DNA of 26,750 nucleotides from positions 1 to 26,750 of the forward strand of contig CAVLCC010000030.1 of assembly GCA_963661535.1 (NCBI GenBank), written 5' to 3'. The translations under genes were made by a program, and so were the position numbers. This stretch comes from CAVLCC01 sp963661535 (GTDB lineage Bacteria > Actinomycetota > Coriobacteriia > Coriobacteriales > CADBOM01). How positions within the stretch are numbered: position 1 is the stretch's first letter; each line of letters opens with the position of its first letter. Shown piece by piece: positions 8,360 to 16,443 of the stretch. Under the pieces are notes generated by a model. The model had not been told where the DNA came from, did not search any database, and worked only from the letters and a program-made list of their open reading frames with translations.

Positions 8360-8820
8360 GGTTGCCCCATTTCGTTTTTATTGCGCGTGCATTTAGTTTT
8401 TTGCTTGGCTTTTAGCTTACTAGACATTTGGGGTGAAGTGCTTCGCAACATCTCTAAAGCGTGCTGTTAATGCTCCGCAGACATTTCGCCAGCGCCTCAC
8501 TGCCCGTCTGTAAACTCCTCACCAACACCTCGCAATCCGTATCGCAAAAAACTCCTCGACAACGTCTTGCAGCCCGTCCATCAACACCTCCGCAACCACC
8601 TCTCCAACACCTCGCAAATGCCCTCAAATTTTGCCAATAAGCGCACGCAACGCCTAGTAATGCGCTCCATGCATTAGAATCAAAAATGTTGCATTCTAAG
8701 TGTAGCTTGAAGTGCAGTCAAAACTTGCAAAGCGCAGTAACTGCCATAATCACAAAAACAGTTGCGACCCTTTGCAATCAAAGATACAAAATCTATATAA
8801 GTTATGCATTTGAAAGGTAG
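8360..8820. other. 461-bp divergent intergenic region with C-rich degenerate repeats
   Basis: No convincing gene lies here. From about 8500 to 8630 the plus strand is C-rich and G-poor and contains three near-copies of CCAACACCTCGCAA (8522-8535, 8581-8595 with one extra C, 8604-8617), plus weaker relatives. On the minus strand two frames stay open for about 30-55 codons, but neither gives a recognisable protein. I looked for the T-box element sometimes found before aminoacyl-tRNA synthetase genes and did not find its conserved GGGTGGNACC-type sequence on the plus strand. Confidence 0.6.
8772..8801 (+). promoter_or_regulatory. putative promoter of proS
   Basis: TTGCAA (8772-8777) and TATAAG (8796-8801) are 18 bp apart and 20 bp before the first possible start codon. 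Matches are 4 of 6 and 5 of 6. If correct, the leader of the message is very short. Confidence 0.35.
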
Positions 8821-10563
8821 ATGTTAGGCTTGCTAAATACAGTTATGAAAATGAGTCAGCTTTATGCTCCAACACTTAAAGAAGATCCGGTGGAGGCAGA
8901 GATTGCTTCGCACAGGCTGCTGCTTCGCGCGGGTATGATTAGAAAAGTTGCTGCTGGAGTTTATTCTTTTTTGCCTTTGGGCTATGAGGTTTTGCGCAGG
9001 GTAGAAGACATCATTAGAGAAGAGATGCAAAATGTTGACTCTCAAGAAATAATGATGCCAGCGTTGCAACCAGCGGAGTTGTGGCATGAGTCGGGGCGTT
9101 GGAACGACTATGGACCTGAGCTTATGCGCCTTACCGACCGCAATCAACATGGCTTTTGCCTAGGACCTACTCACGAAGAGCTTATTACCGCAATTGTGCG
9201 AAACGAGCTTCGCAGTTATAAGGAGCTTCCAAAGTCTCTCTATCAAATTCAAACTAAGTTTAGAGACGAAATTCGCCCGCGCTTTGGCCTTTTGCGCTCC
9301 AAAGAATTTATTATGAAAGACGCATATAGTTTTCATGCTAATCAGGAGTCTTTGCAAGATTATTTTGACGTGATGGGCAAAGCATATGCGCGAGTATGCG
9401 AGCGCTGTGGGCTAGATTATCGTCCGGTAGAAGCCGACTCAGGACAAATTGGTGGAAAAACATCTGTTGAATATATGGCTCTTGCCGACTCAGGTGAGGC
9501 TGAGCTCGTGTATTGCACGTGTGGATATGCAGCAGACACCGAGGCTGCAAGTGGCAAAATAAATCCACAAACATATAAAGTTGATGGTATGCAAAAAATC
9601 AGCACTCCTGGTGTTGGCACAATTGAGTCTTTGGCAAAGTTTTTGGATATTGACGAGGCGGCTACAGTTAAGGCTCTTGTTGGCAAGGGCGCAGACGGGC
9701 AGATATATGCAGTCTTTGTTCCAGGCGATCACGAGCTAAACGACATAAAGATTTTGCACGTTGTTAAAGGATTTGAGCTTCTAAATGATGAGGAGCTTAA
9801 AAACACAGGTCTTCCAAAGGGCTCGATTGGACCTGTGGGTCTTCCACAAAATATTAAGGTTATAGCAGACGAATGTTTGCAAGATGTTGAGCAATGGGTC
9901 GTGGGTGCTAATGAGCATGAGTTCCACTATGTGGGTGCGCGACTAAACGAAGACTTTAAGGTTGACATGTGGGCGGATATTTGCGTGTCTAAGCCGGGGG
10001 ATTTGTGTCCTAAATGCGGCAAGCCTTTAGAGACTGCACGGGGCATTGAAGTAAGTCAGATATTTCAGCTTGGCACAAAGTATTCGGAGTCTATGGGCGC
10101 AACATTTATGGACGAAGACGGCAGCGACCAACCATTTGTGATGGGCTGCTATGGCATTGGAGTTACTCGTACGGTTGCTGCGATTGTTGAGCAGCACAAC
10201 GACGAGCATGGAATTATATGGCCAGTGTCGGTGGCTCCTGCAGAGGTTGTGGTTGTTCCTCTAACAGTAGGCGATGATACAGTATTTCCTGTTGCAGAAA
10301 AGATTGCACATGAGCTCAACGCCGCTGGACTTAGGGTTGCACTTGATGATCGCAACGAACGTGCTGGTGTTAAGTTTAATGATGATGATTTGATGGGCTT
10401 TCCTTATCAAATTGTTGTTGGAAAACGTGGTGTTTTAGAGGGTAATGTTGAGGTTAAAGACCGCGCTAGTGGGCAGAAGACAACGCTTAAAATTGAGCAA
10501 GTTGCAAGTGAGGTTGTTGATACGGTTAAGGCTCAAAGGGAGAAGTTTGCTTTTAGGGCTTAG
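8821..10563 (+). CDS. proS: prolyl-tRNA synthetase, bacterial type with editing insertion
   Basis: A 580-residue class II prolyl-tRNA synthetase that charges tRNA(Pro) in the cytoplasm. The N-terminal catalytic part shows QLYAPTLKEDP, AAGVYSFLPLG and the motif 2 region (FRDEIRPRFGLLRSKEFIMKDAYSF). Residues about 240-390 form the YbaK-like INS editing domain (GTIESLAKFLDI, GPVGLP). Catalysis resumes with CPKCGKPLETARGIEV, QLGTKYSESMGATF and motif 3 (MGCYGIGVTRTVAAI), followed by the anticodon-binding domain. Length is normal for the bacterial family. The start is uncertain: ATG 8821 has AAAGG only three bases upstream; TTG 8830 puts the same site at twelve; ATG 8845 (MKMSQLYAP) matches the usual N-terminus best but lacks a clear ribosome-binding site. 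The divergent neighbour is a separate prolyl-tRNA editing protein. Confidence 0.97.
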   Translation: MLGLLNTVMKMSQLYAPTLKEDPVEAEIASHRLLLRAGMIRKVAAGVYSFLPLGYEVLRRVEDIIREEMQNVDSQEIMMPALQPAELWHESGRWNDYGPELMRLTDRNQHGFCLGPTHEELITAIVRNELRSYKELPKSLYQIQTKFRDEIRPRFGLLRSKEFIMKDAYSFHANQESLQDYFDVMGKAYARVCERCGLDYRPVEADSGQIGGKTSVEYMALADSGEAELVYCTCGYAADTEAASGKINPQTYKVDGMQKISTPGVGTIESLAKFLDIDEAATVKALVGKGADGQIYAVFVPGDHELNDIKILHVVKGFELLNDEELKNTGLPKGSIGPVGLPQNIKVIADECLQDVEQWVVGANEHEFHYVGARLNEDFKVDMWADICVSKPGDLCPKCGKPLETARGIEVSQIFQLGTKYSESMGATFMDEDGSDQPFVMGCYGIGVTRTVAAIVEQHNDEHGIIWPVSVAPAEVVVVPLTVGDDTVFPVAEKIAHELNAAGLRVALDDRNERAGVKFNDDDLMGFPYQIVVGKRGVLEGNVEVKDRASGQKTTLKIEQVASEVVDTVKAQREKFAFRA

Positions 10564-10567
10564 TTTT

Positions 10568-10618
10568 GCTTGCTGGAATTTTGGTGTATTAAACAAACTG
10601 GTAAATACACAAGCAAGC
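10568..10618. repeat. composite inverted repeat downstream of proS
   Basis: GCTTGCT (10568-10574) pairs with AGCAAGC (10612-10618), and inside it GTGTATT (10584-10590) pairs with AATACAC (10604-10610). The two 7-bp stems are separated by nine bases on the left and one on the right. No T-run follows, so I do not call it an intrinsic terminator. A direct repeat, AAGCTAG(C/T)AAACA, overlaps its right side and recurs about 25 bp on. Confidence 0.6.
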
Positions 10619-10685
10619 TAGCAAACATAATACTGTGAACAAGCTAGTAAACAAATAAGCTAATATTTATGAAAGGCTTTTTTAG

Positions 10686-11912
10686 ATGAATATTATTAAA
10701 AATGAAAATGGCACAATTTCAAATCTTCAAAACTACGATGCAATTATCATTGGAGCCGGATTTGCAGGCGGAGTTGTTGGGCGTGAGTTGGCTGAGCGTG
10801 CTTCAAAAAAGGTTGCAATTATTGAGTCGCGCGACCATATTGGAGGAAATGCCTACGACAAGCTCGATGATGCTGGTGTTCTAATTCACGCTTATGGCCC
10901 ACACATTTTTCACACCAACGACGCACGTGCATACGAGTATCTATCTAGGTTTACCAACTGGCTTGACTACCAGCATGAGGTTCTAGCCAACCTAAATGGG
11001 ACTTATATCCCTGTTCCCTTTAATAAAAATTCAATCGAGAAAGTTTTTGATTCCGATAAAGCTCAAAGCTATATCACAAAGCTTATACAAACCTTTGGAG
11101 ACGAGCGCAAGGTTCCAATTATTGAGCTAAGAGAAAAAGACGACCCAGAGCTCTCAGAGATTGCAGACTTTGTTTATAAGAACGTGTTTTTGTATTACAC
11201 CCAAAAACAGTGGGGGCTAAAGCCAGAGGAGGTTGACCCATCGGTTACTGCTCGCGTTCCTGTGTTTATCTCTAGGGACAATCGTTATTTTCAAGATAAA
11301 TATCAAGGCATGCCAACAGATGGCTACACAAAGATGTTTGAAAACATGCTAGACCATCCAAATATTGATATTTACTTGGGGCTTGACGGTCGCGATGCTC
11401 TAGAGTTTGTTGATGCAGGGCAAGGCAAAACAAAAGTTTATGTTAATGGTGAGGCGGGCAAGCAAGAATTTAGAGGAACGATTGTATATACCGGTGCTAT
11501 TGATGAGCTTTTTGCTGTGAAGTTTGGGCGTTTGCCATATCGTTCGCTCGACTTTGTGTATGAAACTTATGAGCAAAAGCACTGGCAGCCATGTGGAACT
11601 GTTAACTATACTGTTAGCGAAGACTATACGCGCATCACTGAGTTCACCTACATGACGGGGCAAGACCTTGATGTTACAACAATCATGAAAGAGTATTCTC
11701 ATACTTATGAGGCTAAGCCTGGTCAAATTCCTTATTATGCAATTATTAGCGAAGAAAACCAAGCACACTATCAAAAGTATAAAGACCTAGCCGATGGCAT
11801 TAACGACTTTCATTTGATTGGCCGTTTGGCTGAATACAAGTATTACAACATGGACGCCATTGTGTCGCGTGCACTTGATTTGGCAGACGAGCTTTGCGGG
11901 AGTGGGAGGTAA
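10686..11912 (+). CDS. glf: UDP-galactopyranose mutase
   Basis: A 408-residue flavoenzyme that interconverts UDP-galactopyranose and UDP-galactofuranose, the precursor for galactofuranose in cell-surface glycans. It has the FAD-binding Rossmann motif IIGAGFAGGVVGREL (from about residue 21), ESRDHIGGNAYD, the family sequence YGPHIFHTND, then YIPVPFN, YTQKQWGL, and the C-terminal HLIGRLAEYKYYNMD that completes the FAD site. Length is close to the usual 370-400, with about 17 extra N-terminal residues. ATG 10686 has GAAAGG nine bases upstream. The next gene, a GT2 transferase, starts 5 bp after the stop, and its ribosome-binding site overlaps the last codons of glf. The pair is therefore a unit for a galactofuranose-containing or related glycan, although no further pathway genes are nearby. 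Confidence 0.97.
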   Translation: MNIIKNENGTISNLQNYDAIIIGAGFAGGVVGRELAERASKKVAIIESRDHIGGNAYDKLDDAGVLIHAYGPHIFHTNDARAYEYLSRFTNWLDYQHEVLANLNGTYIPVPFNKNSIEKVFDSDKAQSYITKLIQTFGDERKVPIIELREKDDPELSEIADFVYKNVFLYYTQKQWGLKPEEVDPSVTARVPVFISRDNRYFQDKYQGMPTDGYTKMFENMLDHPNIDIYLGLDGRDALEFVDAGQGKTKVYVNGEAGKQEFRGTIVYTGAIDELFAVKFGRLPYRSLDFVYETYEQKHWQPCGTVNYTVSEDYTRITEFTYMTGQDLDVTTIMKEYSHTYEAKPGQIPYYAIISEENQAHYQKYKDLADGINDFHLIGRLAEYKYYNMDAIVSRALDLADELCGSGR

Positions 11913-11917
11913 GAGCT

Positions 11918-12961
11918 TTGACCTCAGAACAAAAAGTTGTTACCTATGCAATACCTTGCTATAACTCGGCAGACTACATGGATCATTGTATCCAAAGCTT
12001 GCTAGATGGTTCTCAAAATCATTTAGACGATGTTGAAATTCTTATCGTAGACGATGGCTCTACCAAAGATAATACTGCACAAATTGCTGACGCATGGGAG
12101 CAAAAATACCCACATATCATTAGAGCTTTGCACCAAGAAAATGCAGGACACGGCGGTGCCGTAAACAGAGGGCTTGCAAACGCGCGTGGTGTGTATTTTA
12201 AAGTTATTGATTCGGATGACTGGGTAGATGTTGAGTCTGCAAAGCAAATGCTTGACACGTTGTGCAAATTTGTTCAGCGCGCAGAGCCGGTGGATATGGT
12301 TTTGTGCAATTATGTGTATGAAAATGTTGTTCGTGGTCAAGAAGTCATGGACTATGCAGGACTTTTGCCAGTTGGCGAGGTGTTTGGTTGGGATCAGATT
12401 GGAAAGTTTCCAATAGATAAATATATCCTCATGCATTCGGTTTTTTATCGCACACAAATGCTGTACGATTGCAATATTGTGCTTCCTAAGCACACGTTTT
12501 ATGTTGACAATATCTTTGTGTATGTGCCTCTTCCGCATGTTAAAACGCTGTTTTATCTCGATGTTGATTTGTATAGATACTTTATTGGCAGAGACGATCA
12601 GTCGGTAAATGAAAGCGTGATGATAAGCCGCATAGAGCAGCAGCTCCTTATAACCAGGGTGATGATTGATGCATACAACCTTGTTAGGGATGTAAAAAAT
12701 GACAAGCTGCGACAATACATGCACAACCATCTTCTAATGATGATGACTATATCTTCTGTGTTTAGTTTGCTCTCGGATCGCGAAGATAAATTTGAGCTGC
12801 GCGACGAAATTTGGGACTATCTAAAGCAACGCAACCCTGAGATTTATAAAGATATGCGCCATACATTCTTTGGGCGTGGAACCAACTTGCCTGGCAAGGT
12901 TGGTGAGGTTGTTACCGTGTCTATGTATCATATTGCGCAGAGGATCTTTAAGTTCAATTAG
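11918..12961 (+). CDS. GT2 family glycosyltransferase
   Basis: A 347-residue cytoplasmic or membrane-associated inverting glycosyltransferase with a GT-A fold. The N-terminal half is diagnostic: VTYAIPCYNSADYM, ILIVDDGSTKDNT, NAGHGGAVNRGL and the metal/nucleotide motif DSDDW. The C-terminal ~170 residues are less conserved and probably bind the acceptor. I see no membrane helix. The TTG at 11918 is chosen because GGGAGGT lies seven bases upstream (11904-11910). An upstream TTG at 11894 is in frame but overlaps glf and lacks such a site. Tight spacing to glf suggests translational coupling and that the donor could be UDP-galactofuranose. The sequence itself does not prove the donor or acceptor. 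Confidence 0.9.
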   Translation: MTSEQKVVTYAIPCYNSADYMDHCIQSLLDGSQNHLDDVEILIVDDGSTKDNTAQIADAWEQKYPHIIRALHQENAGHGGAVNRGLANARGVYFKVIDSDDWVDVESAKQMLDTLCKFVQRAEPVDMVLCNYVYENVVRGQEVMDYAGLLPVGEVFGWDQIGKFPIDKYILMHSVFYRTQMLYDCNIVLPKHTFYVDNIFVYVPLPHVKTLFYLDVDLYRYFIGRDDQSVNESVMISRIEQQLLITRVMIDAYNLVRDVKNDKLRQYMHNHLLMMMTISSVFSLLSDREDKFELRDEIWDYLKQRNPEIYKDMRHTFFGRGTNLPGKVGEVVTVSMYHIAQRIFKFN

Positions 12962-12995
12962 GAATAACAAAGATAGTTTTATGGCGCTAGTATGC

Positions 12996-13001
12996 TAAAA
13001 T
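12996..13001 (+). promoter_or_regulatory. putative -10 element of the tRNA-Gly gene
   Basis: TAAAAT (5 of 6 to consensus) ends ten bases before the mature tRNA start. No good -35 match is seen at normal spacing, so this is a weak call. Confidence 0.3.
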
Positions 13002-13011
13002 TCTAAGAAGT

Positions 13012-13086
13012 GCGGGTGTTGCCAAGTGGTAAGGCCCCAGCTTCCCAAGCTGGTATTCGCGGGTTCGATCCCCGTCACCCGCTCCA
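13012..13086 (+). tRNA. tRNA-Gly (anticodon CCC)
   Basis: A complete cloverleaf can be drawn. The acceptor stem GCGGGTG pairs with CACCCGC over seven base pairs. The anticodon stem is CCAGC/GCTGG around the loop TTCCCAA, giving anticodon CCC at 13044-13046. The T arm contains GGTTCGATCC. The discriminator base is T, as usual for bacterial tRNA-Gly, and the CCA end is encoded. The gene reads GGG codons. It stands alone, 50 bp after the glycosyltransferase, with its own terminator just downstream. Confidence 0.97.
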
Positions 13087-13099
13087 TATAGTAGTTTAT

Positions 13100-13131
13100 A
13101 GGGGTCCTCAAGGCGAGGACCCCTTAATTTT
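13100..13131 (+). terminator. intrinsic terminator after tRNA-Gly
   Basis: GGGGTCCTC (13101-13109) and GAGGACCCC (13115-13123) form a perfect nine-pair stem around a five-base loop, extendable by A13100-T13124. TTAATTTT follows. It lies 14 bp after the encoded CCA. Confidence 0.92.
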
Positions 13132-13246
13132 GCGAGATTTATTGCGGGCTTTTGGTTCGTGCTTTTTTTACAGGGTCACTTTAGCGCAGATTTTTGTTGC
13201 ATATGTTTAGCGCGTAGAGGGTTCATAAATTAAGAAAACTCGTGTG

Positions 13247-13265
13247 CCAAGAAAGCAAGTCTTGG
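13247..13265 (+). repeat. small inverted repeat in the mntP leader
   Basis: CCAAGA (13247-13252) and TCTTGG (13260-13265) can form a six-pair hairpin with a seven-base loop, 39 bp before the mntP start. No T-run follows. I searched this leader for the yybP-ykoY manganese riboswitch by eye and did not recognise it. Confidence 0.45.
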
Positions 13266-13304
13266 AGTTTAGCAAAAGAGGGCAAGAGGTTTAGTGGGGC
13301 AAAC

Positions 13305-13871
13305 ATGGGATTTGTTGAGATATTTTTGATAGGCGTTGGCTTGTCTATGGATGCCTTTGCAGTATCTGTCTGCAAGGGACTTAGTATGAAGCGCGTTAAC
13401 TATAAACACGCTTTGGTTATCTCTTTGTTCTTTGGTGTATTTCAGGCTATTATGCCCACAATTGGTTGGGCGTTGGGTTCTCAACTAAAGGTGTTTATTG
13501 ATCCAATTGATCACTGGATTGCCTTTGGACTCCTTGCATTTGTGGGCGGCAAAATGATTTGGGATACGCTCCACGACTCCAAAGAAGATGACAAAACAAA
13601 CGAAGAATTTAAGCTTGATATCAAAGAACTTTTTATGCTTGCGATTGCAACTTCGATAGACGCGCTTGCAACAGGAATTATGTTTGCTATTGTGCAAGTT
13701 GAGATTGTTTCTACTGTTTTGCTTATTGGATGCACAACATTTGCAATCTCGTTTGTTGGTGTTGTGATTGGAAACAAGTTTGGATCTAAATATGAAAAAG
13801 CTTCAAATATAATTGGTGGTATAGTTCTTATTTTGATAGGCATAAAAGTACTAATAGAACATATGGGGTGA
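13305..13871 (+). CDS. mntP: manganese efflux pump MntP
   Basis: A 188-residue inner-membrane protein of the MntP (DUF204) family, which exports Mn2+. Two homologous three-helix halves are visible. Each begins with the conserved acidic signature: GVGLSMDAFAVSVCKGL in the first half and AIATSIDALATGIMFAI in the second, with Asp in SMDA and SIDA. A charged loop (HDSKEDDKTNEEFKLD) separates the halves. ATG 13305 fits the usual N-terminus (MGFVEIFLIGVGLSMDA) and has GTGGGG about five bases upstream. A longer reading frame from GTG 13242 would add 21 residues not typical of the family. The end overlaps the ribosome-binding region of the next gene, so the two are probably co-transcribed. The usual inducer would be manganese, but no regulatory element was recognised. 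Confidence 0.95.
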   Translation: MGFVEIFLIGVGLSMDAFAVSVCKGLSMKRVNYKHALVISLFFGVFQAIMPTIGWALGSQLKVFIDPIDHWIAFGLLAFVGGKMIWDTLHDSKEDDKTNEEFKLDIKELFMLAIATSIDALATGIMFAIVQVEIVSTVLLIGCTTFAISFVGVVIGNKFGSKYEKASNIIGGIVLILIGIKVLIEHMG

Positions 13872-13876
13872 TTGGT

Positions 13877-14713
13877 GTGTCGGCATGTAGTAAATGCAGC
13901 AGCGGGTGCGATAGCAACGATTTTGTAAATACAATCTTAGATGACCTAAGCAATTTTGAAAAACTAGGACTCCAAGGTCGCGAGTTCTTCTTAAGATATG
14001 ACCATCAAAAGACAATTGAGCGTTTTGGGCATGTTGGGCTTGAACACGACGATGACTATCTATATTTAAATTATATGGGGGACAAGTGTCGTGTTTTGCG
14101 CAAAACAGGCGAGGTTGAAGTGGCCGACTTAGATGGCGATGCTGACAATCATGGCGGCAACGCTGTCGATGGCGATAGCGCAGATAGCGCAGATAACACA
14201 CACGCAACCATAGACTTTAAAAGTCAAGACATCAAGTGGACTGCGCTTTTAGAGCCCAGTCCAGTTCTAACAATCTACGATATGCTATGCCACTTTCAAG
14301 ACTTTGCACCAGATGCCACACATCATGGTAGTCAACCAAGAAAACAGCCAAGCTGCTTATGCGGTCAGTATTGCTCTGTTGCGTCCTTGGCTGTGTCTGG
14401 TGCAAGCCCATCTGTTGATACTTTTAGTCAAGAATATGCAGACGAATTTTGTGGACACACAGATCAGCTCGAACAAGCACTCAAAAAACTCGGAGCAAAA
14501 AGCGAACCTGCAATTGCTCGCGCAGACATTACATGCACAATTCCTCTGTTTGATTGGCTCGACTTAATGTTTCAATTTTGGGACGGCGACGACGAGTTTG
14601 ACGCAAAGATCATGTTTATGTGGGACAAAAACATCTTAGGATTTTTGCACTTTGAAACTCTTTATTATGTGATGATTGACGTGTTGGCAAAACTTCGAGC
14701 TAATCGCGCGTAA
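13877..14713 (+). CDS. DUF3786-like Cys-rich protein
   Basis: A 278-residue protein whose C-terminal half resembles DUF3786. The key segment is ITCTIPLFDWLDLMFQFWDGDDEFDAKIMFMWD, matching the family's 'P-L-P-x-x-P-L...W-x-G-D-E-E-F...' pattern. It starts with a Cys cluster (ACSKCSSGC) and has a second one (SCLCGQYC) near the middle, suggesting metal or Fe-S binding. Residues about 90-112 are a low-complexity Asp/Asn/Gly/Ala insertion (DLDGDADNHGG, then DGDSADSADNTH). The GTG start at 13877 is chosen because GGGGTGA (13865-13871), which includes the mntP stop, lies five bases upstream. GTG 13868 is the alternative. The 3' end overlaps the end of the convergent ettA by 14 bp. Function is not established; links of DUF3786 to corrinoid or anaerobic metabolism elsewhere are only suggestive. 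Confidence 0.7.
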   Translation: MSACSKCSSGCDSNDFVNTILDDLSNFEKLGLQGREFFLRYDHQKTIERFGHVGLEHDDDYLYLNYMGDKCRVLRKTGEVEVADLDGDADNHGGNAVDGDSADSADNTHATIDFKSQDIKWTALLEPSPVLTIYDMLCHFQDFAPDATHHGSQPRKQPSCLCGQYCSVASLAVSGASPSVDTFSQEYADEFCGHTDQLEQALKKLGAKSEPAIARADITCTIPLFDWLDLMFQFWDGDDEFDAKIMFMWDKNILGFLHFETLYYVMIDVLAKLRANRA

Positions 14714-16379
14714 GCTTTCTGTGAATACGATGCGGAGCAGCTGCGTCTTTGCCCAAGCGTTTCTCGCGATCTTCTTGATAAGCCTCAAAGTTGCCCTCAA
14801 ACCAATACCAGTTGCCTGGGTTTTCGTCAGTTCCTTCCCATGCCAAAATATGAGTTGCAATGCGGTCTAAAAACATGCGGTCGTGAGAGATAACAACCGA
14901 ACAACCCGGAAACTCCAGCAATGCAGCCTCTAGCGATGAGAGGGTTTCAACATCCAAATCATTTGTTGGCTCGTCTAGCAAAAGCAGGTTTCCGCCAAGT
15001 TTTAGAGTTAGAGCCAAGTTCAGCCTGTTGCGTTCTCCACCTGAGAGCACTCCAGTAGGTTTTTGCTGGTCAGACCCCTTAAATCCAAAACTTGCAACAT
15101 AAGCGCGGCTGGGAACTTCGTTTTCGCCAACCATCATCATATCGTTGCCATCCGACACAACCTCCCACACATTTTTAGACCCATCAATGCCAGAGCGGTT
15201 TTGATCAACGTAAGCAATTTTTACTGTCTCGCCAATTTCTAGACTCCCGCTAGAGAGAGGCTCTAGTCCCACTATGGTTTTAAATAGTGTGGTTTTTCCA
15301 ACTCCGTTAGGGCCAATAACTCCAATAATTCCGTTTCTAGGCAGCGTAAACGAGAGGTCGTCAATTAGCACGCGTCCGTCAAACTCTTTGTGCAAGTTTT
15401 TGGCCTCAAGCACTTTAGAACCCAAGCGAGGACCTATAGGGATTCTAATGTCGGTCCAATCTAGCTTCTGTCTTGCACGAGCTTCAGCTTCCATCTCCTC
15501 ATAACGTGCAAGACGTGCCTTGTTTTTGGCTTGGCGCGCCTTAGGGGTGGAGCGAACCCACTCAAGCTCTGCCTCCATGCGTTTTGCAAGTTTTGAATCG
15601 CGCTGCCCTTGCGCTTCAATGCGTGCCGCCTTGGTCTCAAGATAAGTTGAATAGTTGCCTTTGTAAGGATACAGGTGTCCGCGGTCGACCTCGCAAATCC
15701 ATTCTGCAACATTGTCTAAGAAATAGCGATCGTGAGTAACTGCCAACACGGCACCTTGGTAAGTGTGGAGAAAATGCTCCAACCATAGCACCGACTCTGC
15801 ATCTAGATGATTGGTGGGCTCATCTAGCAAGAGCAAGTCGGGTGCTTCTAAAAGAAGCTTGCACAAAGCCACGCGTCTGCGTTCGCCGCCCGACAGAACA
15901 CAAACTTCCATATCGGAGTCAGGGAGTTGCAAGGCGTCCATGGCTTGACTTAGTTGGCTGTCAATGTCCCACCCATTTGCTGCATCAATTTGATCTTGGA
16001 GTGTGCCCATTTCGCTCATTAGTGCATCATAATCTGCATCAGGATCTGCCATCTCGGCGCCAATTTGGTTAAAGCGTTCTACCTTTGCCAATATGTCTGC
16101 AAATGCCATACGCACATTTTCTATTACTGTTTTGTTGTCGTCTAGGGTGGGCTCTTGTTCTAAGATTCCAACAGAATATCCAGGAGTTAGCTTGGCATCT
16201 CCATTAGAAACATCTTCTATGCCTGCCATAATTTTTAGCAATGTAGACTTGCCCATTCCATTAGGTCCCACAACTCCAATTTTGGCTCCTGGATAAAATG
16301 AGAGGGTCACATCGTCTAGGATAACTTTATCGCCATGAGCTTTGCGTGCATTATACATTTGATAAATAAACTCTGCCAT
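14700..16379 (-). CDS. ettA: ABC-F translation factor EttA
   Basis: A 559-residue soluble ABC-F protein, the energy-dependent translational throttle that binds the ribosomal E site. Two ATPase cassettes are visible. The first has GPNGMGKST, LSGGERRRVALCKLL and LLLLDEPTNHLD. The second has GPNGVGKTT, LSGGERNRLNLALTL and LLLLDEPTNDLD. An arm insertion lies in the first cassette, and the interdomain linker (LEWVRSTPKARQAKNKARL) is rich in basic residues and characteristic of EttA. Length matches the family (about 555). There are no membrane segments. ATG is preceded by AAAGG seven bases upstream on the minus strand. It overlaps the convergent DUF3786 gene by 14 bp at its 3' end and follows the ABC permease gene by 64 bp, so it may be read from that operon or from its own promoter. 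Confidence 0.96.
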   Translation of the reverse strand: MAEFIYQMYNARKAHGDKVILDDVTLSFYPGAKIGVVGPNGMGKSTLLKIMAGIEDVSNGDAKLTPGYSVGILEQEPTLDDNKTVIENVRMAFADILAKVERFNQIGAEMADPDADYDALMSEMGTLQDQIDAANGWDIDSQLSQAMDALQLPDSDMEVCVLSGGERRRVALCKLLLEAPDLLLLDEPTNHLDAESVLWLEHFLHTYQGAVLAVTHDRYFLDNVAEWICEVDRGHLYPYKGNYSTYLETKAARIEAQGQRDSKLAKRMEAELEWVRSTPKARQAKNKARLARYEEMEAEARARQKLDWTDIRIPIGPRLGSKVLEAKNLHKEFDGRVLIDDLSFTLPRNGIIGVIGPNGVGKTTLFKTIVGLEPLSSGSLEIGETVKIAYVDQNRSGIDGSKNVWEVVSDGNDMMMVGENEVPSRAYVASFGFKGSDQQKPTGVLSGGERNRLNLALTLKLGGNLLLLDEPTNDLDVETLSSLEAALLEFPGCSVVISHDRMFLDRIATHILAWEGTDENPGNWYWFEGNFEAYQEDREKRLGKDAAAPHRIHRKLTRD

Positions 16380-16443
16380 TATTTGCCTTTCGTTTGAGCT
16401 TGGTTTTGCCTATAAACAACAGCTTGCCGTGCATACTTACAAT

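Noticed and set aside
8510..8640. Small minus-strand gene in the prdX-proS gap
   Set aside because: Two frames stay open for only about 30-55 codons, neither has a ribosome-binding site or a recognisable product, and the openness follows from the G-rich repeats.
8360..8820. T-box riboswitch before proS
   Set aside because: The conserved T-box sequence and a following terminator hairpin were not found on the plus strand.
10568..10618. Intrinsic terminator of proS
   Set aside because: The paired segments are interrupted by an asymmetric gap and no T-run follows.
11894..11917. Upstream TTG start for the GT2 glycosyltransferase
   Set aside because: It would overlap glf and lacks a ribosome-binding site, whereas TTG 11918 has GGGAGGT at ideal spacing.
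13132..13304. yybP-ykoY manganese riboswitch before mntP
   Set aside because: The conserved loops could not be recognised; only a small six-pair hairpin is present. A covariance search would settle it.
13242..13304. N-terminal extension of MntP from GTG 13242
   Set aside because: The extra 21 residues are not typical of the family, and they run through a small inverted repeat in the leader. ATG 13305 gives the normal N-terminus.
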